Below the pieces are notes generated by a model, which saw nothing but the letters and a program-made list of their open reading frames with translations, was not told the DNA's origin and did no database searches. From the NCBI GenBank assembly GCA_031401235.1, contig JANNRJ010000019.1:1-28044 (forward strand): DNA of 28,044 nt, given 5' to 3'. Positions 23,499 to 28,044 of this stretch are shown here, in pieces. The stretch comes from UBA3006 sp031401235 (lineage in GTDB: Bacteria > Actinomycetota > Acidimicrobiia > Acidimicrobiales > Ilumatobacteraceae). A program made the position numbers and the translations under genes. Position 1 is the first letter of the stretch. The number at the start of each line of letters is the position of its first letter.

Positions 23499-24404
23499 CT
23501 ATTGGGTCGATCGGCGACGACGACCGCCTTCGCGTTCTGCTCGGGCACCGGCGGGAGCATTCGGATCACGATTGGCGCGAATCCATGCCGAACAGTCACG
23601 GTCATTTCCGGCGAGTACATCGGCTGCCATGACCGCACGTTTTACTTCTGGATGAAGTGGGCTCATAATTGCCGAAGTCATCCCCGACGCAATTGCCATC
23701 GATAGAAATGTCCCCGTAATCGCGTGACGATTTGGCAACCCAAAACTTACATTTGAGGCGCCACAAATGGTATTCACTTTAAGTTCTTCACGCAATCGGC
23801 GAATGAGCCTAAATGCTTGTTGGCCGGCAGTGCCCATGGCCCCAATTGGCATGACAAGTGGATCGACGACGACATCGCATGCGGGAATCCCGAAATCTGC
23901 GGCACGCTCAACGATCTTTTTTGCCACTGCATACCGAATGTCAGGGTCTTCGCTAATTCCGGTTTCGTCGTTGGATATTGCAACTACGGCGGCTCCATAG
24001 CGTGCTACTAGTGGCAATACCCGCTCTAGATTTTCGTCCTCGCCCGTCACCGAATTGACTAATGGCTTGCCTTTGTACACGGCCAGCCCGGCTTCAAGGG
24101 CTTCAATGATTGATGAATCAATTGACAGCGGAACACTTGTCACTGACTGCACAAGTTGTATAGCCCGAGCCAGGAGTGCTGGCTCGTCAGCGAGCGGAAT
24201 GCCGGCATTGACGTCCAACATATGTGCTCCGGCTTCGACTTGGGCTAAAGCGTCAGCCTCCACCCGACTGAAGTTTCCGGCTTTCATTTCTTCAGCCAAT
24301 AATTTGCGGCCGGTTGGGTTGATTCGTTCACCGATCATCACAAATGGTCGGTCGAATCCAATGATTACTTCGCGTGTTGCGGAACTCAGAATTGTTTGTG
24401 TCAT
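23499..24404 (-). CDS. Methyl-corrinoid:tetrahydrofolate methyltransferase (pterin-binding, MtrH/MtgA-like)
   Basis: A 301-residue pterin-binding TIM barrel related to dihydropteroate synthase and the MetH/AcsE methyl-THF domain. Motifs: MIGERINPTGRK (23-34), the ADALAQVEAGAHMLDVNAG stretch, PLSIDSS, and GASNVSFGLPNRH with the conserved Asn. It would move the methyl group from the corrinoid protein to tetrahydrofolate, the second half-reaction after MttB. The C-terminal 20 residues are Arg-rich (GGRRRRS) and look disordered. The start overlaps the upstream stop as ATGA. The tetrahydrofolate direction is inferred from the downstream MTHFR-like gene. Confidence 0.92.
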   Translation of the reverse strand: MTQTILSSATREVIIGFDRPFVMIGERINPTGRKLLAEEMKAGNFSRVEADALAQVEAGAHMLDVNAGIPLADEPALLARAIQLVQSVTSVPLSIDSSIIEALEAGLAVYKGKPLVNSVTGEDENLERVLPLVARYGAAVVAISNDETGISEDPDIRYAVAKKIVERAADFGIPACDVVVDPLVMPIGAMGTAGQQAFRLIRRLREELKVNTICGASNVSFGLPNRHAITGTFLSMAIASGMTSAIMSPLHPEVKRAVMAADVLAGNDRDCSAWIRANRDPNAPAGARAEREGGRRRRSTQ

Positions 24405-24766
24405 AGAAGTTCTTCCAGATCAGCGAGTTCCTTCGAGGTCACCGAAAGTTCTTGGACGTCACTTTCGAAACCACCCGCAAATGCGAGCACACCAAGTCGG
24501 CGACGGGTGTATTCCAATTCGATCCGATCGGCTTCGCGCTGAGCAGAATCCTTCAGCTCACCGACTAATTCGGTAGATATTCGACGCCACTGAGCCACGT
24601 CTTCATCGGCGGTGTAAATATGAGCTTTGCGCTTGGCCCGATCAATTGCTCTTTGAAATTTGGCCGATAGAACAATCTGATGGCGCTCCCGTCCCGCTTG
24701 AGCATTCACCTGTGCAGGAATATCACGCCACAGAATGGTCACCACCGAATTACCAGACCGAGCCAT
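24401..24766 (-). CDS. Small 'virulence factor'-family protein (PF13769-like) of the corrinoid cluster
   Basis: A 121-residue soluble protein. The N-terminal VTILWRDIPAQV and the following RERHQIVLSAKFQRAIDRA match my memory of a small family labelled 'virulence factor', found beside MttB and methyl-THF genes in alphaproteobacteria; the label looks like a historical misnomer. The middle has ADEDVAQWRR. The C-terminal third is helical and acidic (ELADLEELL). No signal peptide, membrane helix or catalytic motif is seen. The start lies 4 bp after the DUF1638 stop, and the stop overlaps the methyltransferase ATG (ATGA). A structural or adaptor role in the methyl-transfer complex is a guess. Confidence 0.75.
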   Translation of the reverse strand: MARSGNSVVTILWRDIPAQVNAQAGRERHQIVLSAKFQRAIDRAKRKAHIYTADEDVAQWRRISTELVGELKDSAQREADRIELEYTRRRLGVLAFAGGFESDVQELSVTSKELADLEELL

Positions 24767-24770
24767 AAGT

Positions 24771-25409
24771 TCAACGAACCTTTACTGGGCTTCCTGTATC
24801 CGTGGTCTGACTAAATGACAACGGAATTGAATTGGCCAGTCCTGCGCGCCCCACATGACGATGTTCAAATTTTAAGCCGAGCTGTTTGGCCGCTTGCTCG
24901 CCGGCGCGAATGATTGCGGGGTCATCGGATTGCGACAACAGCATCACTCGCGTGTAATTGCCAAAGTAGGTGTCGCGTAGATGTTCATGACGATCAAGAC
25001 CAAGGCCTTCCCAAACCAAGGCGGTGAAGTGTTTGGTAAGAAAATCAGTGAGATAGAAAGTCCCCGGTTCATCATTGTGGATTTGGGCAAAGAGTTCCGC
25101 GCCAGAAAAGAACTCATAACAGTGCGCACCGGGCAATCGTTGGACATCTGGATAGTGCATCAGCAACCTATCGAGCGCACCGCCGGTACCGCAGTCGGCA
25201 TAACCGACGAACGTGGGGCGCGAACCTCGACCGTCTAGATGCGATGTGAGTGCAGGAACAATACCTTCCGGTCGGTTGTGCAAATTCGCCGGCAAATACC
25301 GCACCTCGACGACATCAGCAAGACCACTTAACAAAAGGACTTCACGAAGTTCAGCGACAAGTGCGCCACAGGCGATAATCAACGGACGATTGTCGTCAGC
25401 CAAATGCAT
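24771..25409 (-). CDS. DUF1638 protein of the corrinoid cluster
   Basis: A 212-residue soluble protein of the DUF1638 family, function unknown. It starts with an IIACGALVAEL strand-turn (C14), then has VGYADCGTGGALD (C73) and GAHCYEFFSG (H96, C97). These Cys/His positions within conserved-looking glycine-rich loops suggest a metal or cofactor site. The gene lies between the corrinoid protein and the small 'virulence factor' gene, 15 bp after the corrinoid gene stop. I recall DUF1638 genes near corrinoid methyltransferases in other organisms, unverified here. Possible roles: corrinoid loading, cobalt-ligand chemistry or assembly. Confidence 0.82.
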   Translation of the reverse strand: MHLADDNRPLIIACGALVAELREVLLLSGLADVVEVRYLPANLHNRPEGIVPALTSHLDGRGSRPTFVGYADCGTGGALDRLLMHYPDVQRLPGAHCYEFFSGAELFAQIHNDEPGTFYLTDFLTKHFTALVWEGLGLDRHEHLRDTYFGNYTRVMLLSQSDDPAIIRAGEQAAKQLGLKFEHRHVGRAGLANSIPLSFSQTTDTGSPVKVR

Positions 25410-25424
25410 GTTCGGCTCTTGTGA

Positions 25425-26150
25425 TCACGCGACCGAAGGGCCGGGAGGTTCGGCAGCCAGTTGGCGGCGCGCTGTTACAAGTTTCTTCGCCGTTTCGGCA
25501 GCGACAGCGGCGTCTCGACAATAAGCATCTGCACCAACTGCCACACCGAATTCTTCATTTAGTGGAGCTCCACCGACGAGCACGATGTACTTGTCCCGCA
25601 ACCCCTTAGCCAGCAACGTGTCTACGACGACTTTCATGTAGGGCATTGTTGTGGTGAGCAAAGCGGACATACCAAGTATGTCGGGCTGATGCTCTTCAAG
25701 AGCGGCTAAAAATTTGTCGGCATCAGTATTGATTCCTAGATCGATCACTTCAAATCCAGCGCCTTCTAGCATCATTGCCACCAGGTTTTTGCCAATGTCG
25801 TGGATGTCGCCCTTTACCGTTCCCACCACAACTTTCCCCACCGACTCTGCACCTGTTTCGGCTAACAGCGGTCGAAGTATCTTCATCCCCGCCTTCATCG
25901 CATTGGCGGCCAAGAGAACTTCGGGGACAAATAAAATACCGTCACGGAAGTCGACACCAACAATTCGCATTCCTTCAACCAAAGCGAATTGCAACACTTT
26001 GTCAGGACCCCATCCACGATCAAGCAGGATTGTTGTTCCTTCGACAATTTCTTCGCCGAGACCGTCATAGAGGTCATCGAACATCTGCTTCACCAGTTCA
26101 TCATCAGACAAACTTGCCAAATCAATGTCGTCGAAGTCGGACCCGGTCAT
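25425..26150 (-). CDS. Methyltransferase cognate corrinoid protein (MttC/MtgC-like)
   Basis: A 241-residue cobalamin-binding protein that carries the methyl group between MttB and the tetrahydrofolate methyltransferase. The N-terminal helical cap (to about 100) has the family's LLDRGWGPDKVLQFALVEGM and FVPEVLLAANAM features. The Rossmann-like B12 domain has DxHxxG as GDIHDIGKN (lower-ligand H117), followed by VIDLGIN and a SALLTTTMPYM segment and VGGAPLN. The acidic N-terminus (about 20 residues) precedes the cap. The ATG has GGGGAG six bases upstream. It is the first gene of the tightly packed part of the operon. Confidence 0.95.
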   Translation of the reverse strand: MTGSDFDDIDLASLSDDELVKQMFDDLYDGLGEEIVEGTTILLDRGWGPDKVLQFALVEGMRIVGVDFRDGILFVPEVLLAANAMKAGMKILRPLLAETGAESVGKVVVGTVKGDIHDIGKNLVAMMLEGAGFEVIDLGINTDADKFLAALEEHQPDILGMSALLTTTMPYMKVVVDTLLAKGLRDKYIVLVGGAPLNEEFGVAVGADAYCRDAAVAAETAKKLVTARRQLAAEPPGPSVA

Positions 26151-26266
26151 TGCTACTCCCCTAGAAATATGGCTTTCTGACTCGTGAGCTCACCCTTTAC
26201 AGATATATCACCGCCCATATCAGGCTATCAGTACCAACCCCAGTGTCGCTGATGATTGCACATCGA
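26151..26266 (-). promoter_or_regulatory. Likely promoter/operator region of the corrinoid operon
   Basis: This 116-bp gap is the largest on the minus strand between 14.7 and 27.9 kb, so a promoter for the corrinoid genes is plausible. It holds a perfect 10-bp palindrome GTGAGCTCAC at 26184-26193 and an 8-bp palindrome GATATATC at 26202-26209. Three TGATA repeats follow one another in the minus-strand reading. No cobalamin-riboswitch core is recognisable. Exact promoter boxes could not be assigned. Confidence 0.4.
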
Positions 26267-27925
26267 TCACAAATTGTTGCTGTGTCGGAAAAAATTTACG
26301 GTTTCTGGTGCAAGTGAATCTTTCCCCAAAATAAGGTCGGCTGCTTTTTCGGCAAGCATCATCACGGGGGCATAAATATTGCCATTCGTCACATAGGGCA
26401 TCACCGAAGCATCAACAACTCGAATTCCCGACATCCCCCGCACGCTCATGGTGAGTGGATCGACCACTGACATTTCATCAGCGCCCATTCGACATGTGCA
26501 CGATGGGTGATAGGCGGTTTCTCCGTCATTTCGTACCCATTCAAGAATTTTCTCGTCCGTATTGACCCCCAGTCCAGGGGATATCTCGCCCCCACTAAAT
26601 GGTGCGAATGCTTTTTGATTGAGAATTGTGCGCGCCACCCGAATTGCCTCCACCCACTCCCGACGATCTTGCTCGGTGGAGAGATAATTGAATCGCAATG
26701 ATGGCTTTACTCGCACATCGGCCGATGTGATATGCACCGAACCTCGAGAATTTGAATACATCGGCCCGATATGCACTTGATATCCGTGCCCACCGGCGGG
26801 TGCGGTTCCGTCATAGCGAATTGCAATAGGCAAGAAATGGAACATCAGGTTCGGATAACTCACTTCTTCATTGCTTCGCGCAAATCCGCCAGCCTCGAAG
26901 TGATTGGAGGTGCCGGGACCTCGGCCAAAAATCCATTTCAGACCGATCCAAGGTCGCGACCGCATTTTCATCAGCGGATTTAGCGAAATTGGTTGAATAC
27001 ACGAGTGTTGTACATACACCTCGAGATGATCTTGCAGATTCTCACCGACTCCCGGAAGGTGATGCACCGGCTTCACTCCCACACTTCGCAATCGATCACT
27101 ATCTCCAATTCCTGAAACCTGTAATAGTTGGGGCGAATTAAATGCCCCACCGCACACAATCACTTCCTTGGCCGTGACTTTTCGCTGGCGACCAAACGGA
27201 AGCAAGTAATCCACTCCGGTTACCGTTGCGCCTTCGGTAATTAGCTTTGTTACCAGCGCTCGACATTTGATGTCGAGATTCTGACGATGCTTCACCGGAT
27301 GCAAGTACGCCCGCGCCGCACTGAAACGACGACCGTGTCGAACGTTTCGATCAAAAGCGGCAAATCCTTCCTGCTGGAAACCGTTCACATCTTTGGTAAG
27401 TGGAAAACCGGCTTGTTGCACCGCGTCAAAGAAAGCCGAAAACAGTGGGTTCCTGACGGCCCCACGCTCGACAACGAGCGGTCCGCTTTTGCCTCGATAC
27501 GGATCGGTTGGATCAGCCGCCATGCAAGATTCCATGCGTTTGAAGTACGGCAGACAATGGGCGTAATCCCACGTCTCCATTCCGGGATCTCTGGACCATC
27601 GTTCGAAGTCGAGCGGATTTCCTCGTTGAAAAATCATTCCATTAATACTTGACGAACCACCAAGAATTTTTCCTCGGCCATGAGTAATTCGCCTACCGTT
27701 CATAAATGTCTCAGGTTCCGACGAATACATCCAGTCATAAAATTTGTTGCCAATGGGAAACATCAGCGCTGCCGGCATATGAACGAATACATCAAACCAA
27801 TAGTCGGGGCGACCTGCTTCAAGTACAAGAACTCGATTATTTGGATCTGCACTTAGTCGATTGGCCAAGACCGACCCTGCCGAGCCTCCACCAACAATGA
27901 CATAGTCATATTCTGGCGAAGTCAC
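26267..27925 (-). CDS. betA: GMC-family oxidoreductase, choline dehydrogenase-like
   Basis: A 552-residue FAD enzyme of the glucose-methanol-choline family, BetA-like. Features: dinucleotide motif IVGGGSAGSVLANRLS (9-24), GMC signature 1 around GRGKILGGSSSINGMIFQRG, signature 2 GAFNSPQLLQVSGIG, and the C-terminal active-site pair in YHPSCTCRMG and VTNGNIYAPVMMLAEKAADLI, as in choline dehydrogenases. It would oxidise choline to betaine aldehyde, and perhaps on to glycine betaine, supplying the downstream demethylation genes. No betaine-aldehyde dehydrogenase is in the window. The GTG at 27925 has no clear ribosome-binding site. Other alcohols are possible substrates, as GMC specificity is hard to predict. 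Confidence 0.88.
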   Translation of the reverse strand: MTSPEYDYVIVGGGSAGSVLANRLSADPNNRVLVLEAGRPDYWFDVFVHMPAALMFPIGNKFYDWMYSSEPETFMNGRRITHGRGKILGGSSSINGMIFQRGNPLDFERWSRDPGMETWDYAHCLPYFKRMESCMAADPTDPYRGKSGPLVVERGAVRNPLFSAFFDAVQQAGFPLTKDVNGFQQEGFAAFDRNVRHGRRFSAARAYLHPVKHRQNLDIKCRALVTKLITEGATVTGVDYLLPFGRQRKVTAKEVIVCGGAFNSPQLLQVSGIGDSDRLRSVGVKPVHHLPGVGENLQDHLEVYVQHSCIQPISLNPLMKMRSRPWIGLKWIFGRGPGTSNHFEAGGFARSNEEVSYPNLMFHFLPIAIRYDGTAPAGGHGYQVHIGPMYSNSRGSVHITSADVRVKPSLRFNYLSTEQDRREWVEAIRVARTILNQKAFAPFSGGEISPGLGVNTDEKILEWVRNDGETAYHPSCTCRMGADEMSVVDPLTMSVRGMSGIRVVDASVMPYVTNGNIYAPVMMLAEKAADLILGKDSLAPETVNFFRHSNNL

Positions 27926-28044
27926 GGATACATTCTGTCAAGTGGCGGGGGCGTAGGCCCCCCCCAAAACCAAAATAATAAATAAGTGTAATAATTTATT
28001 GTATTAAATTTAACAAAACCAACCAAATGGGTAGTTTAGGGGCA
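27926..28044 (-). promoter_or_regulatory. AT-rich upstream region and candidate promoter of the choline-dehydrogenase-like gene
   Basis: From 27966 to 28020 the sequence is strikingly A/T-rich compared with its surroundings. On the minus strand a TTGTTA (28011-28016) and TATTAC (27988-27993) are 17 bp apart, each 4/6 to consensus, a possible sigma-70-type promoter. Between it and the GTG lies a G/C-only 6-bp hairpin (GGGGGC/GCCCCC at 27947-27962) next to an 8-C run, which could affect mRNA structure. No gene is seen to the window edge. Confidence 0.35.

Noticed and set aside
23474..23638. N-terminal extension of the corrinoid activator
   Set aside because: It would overlap the methyltransferase gene by 140 bp; the ferredoxin domain begins directly at the ATG at 23473.
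26151..26266. Cobalamin riboswitch ahead of the corrinoid operon
   Set aside because: The gap is only 116 bp and I see neither the B12-box core nor the expected stem arrangement.
27947..27962. G/C hairpin as an intrinsic terminator
   Set aside because: Neither strand has a T-run directly after the stem, and no gene ends here within the window.

Overview
The window reads as a chromosomal piece of a free-living, probably marine, actinobacterium, most likely of the class Acidimicrobiia. This assignment is an inference. It rests on roughly 50 % G+C, dense coding with 1-8 bp start/stop overlaps, many GTG starts with weak Shine-Dalgarno sequences, lipoproteins with an LAAC lipobox followed by Thr/Asp/Ala/Pro-rich linkers, and tRNA genes without an encoded CCA. 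I see no insertion sequence, phage gene, CRISPR array or rRNA.

Layout. (1) 117-1256 (-): an orphan BMP-family solute-binding lipoprotein. (2) 1413-5708 (+): cysD, cysN and cysC, which make PAPS, then a PAPS-type sulfotransferase and mogA (molybdenum cofactor). (3) 5711-10847 (-): a complete BMP-type ABC importer (lipoprotein, a strong hairpin terminator, double-ATPase, two permeases), probably for nucleosides. (4) 10944-13333 (-): a biotinyl/carboxyltransferase fusion and a YetF-like membrane protein. (5) 13366-13559 (-): two tRNA genes, CAT and GTT (Asn) anticodons. (6) 13626-14756 (+): a gamma-butyrobetaine/trimethyllysine dioxygenase-like enzyme. (7) 14734-27925 (-): a long run of eleven genes for quaternary-amine and one-carbon metabolism.

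Block 7 is the most interesting part. In transcription order it encodes a choline-dehydrogenase-like GMC oxidoreductase, then after a 116-bp gap a corrinoid protein, a DUF1638 protein, a small protein of the misnamed 'virulence factor' family, a pterin-binding methyl-corrinoid:tetrahydrofolate methyltransferase, a [2Fe-2S]/ASKHA corrinoid-reactivating protein, an MttB-superfamily methyltransferase without pyrrolysine, a methylenetetrahydrofolate-reductase-like protein, a FAD (DAO-type) oxidoreductase, a homocysteine S-methyltransferase and acetoacetyl-CoA synthetase. Most junctions from the corrinoid gene onward are overlapping or nearly so, which suggests co-transcription.

Proposed logic (inference): choline, gamma-butyrobetaine or carnitine, or glycine betaine supplies a quaternary amine. 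MttB moves one N-methyl group to Co(I) on the corrinoid protein. The MtrH-like enzyme passes it to tetrahydrofolate. The MTHFR-like enzyme oxidises methyl-THF toward methylene-THF, or the homocysteine methyltransferase diverts methyl groups to methionine. The FAD enzyme may finish demethylation of the tertiary or secondary amine. The reactivating ATPase rescues corrinoid oxidised to Co(II). Acetoacetyl-CoA synthetase could salvage acetoacetate released during carnitine breakdown. An O2-using dioxygenase lies next door, so this appears to be an anaerobe-style methyl-transfer pathway working in an aerobe. Two proteins of unknown function (DUF1638 and the 'virulence factor' family) sit inside it.
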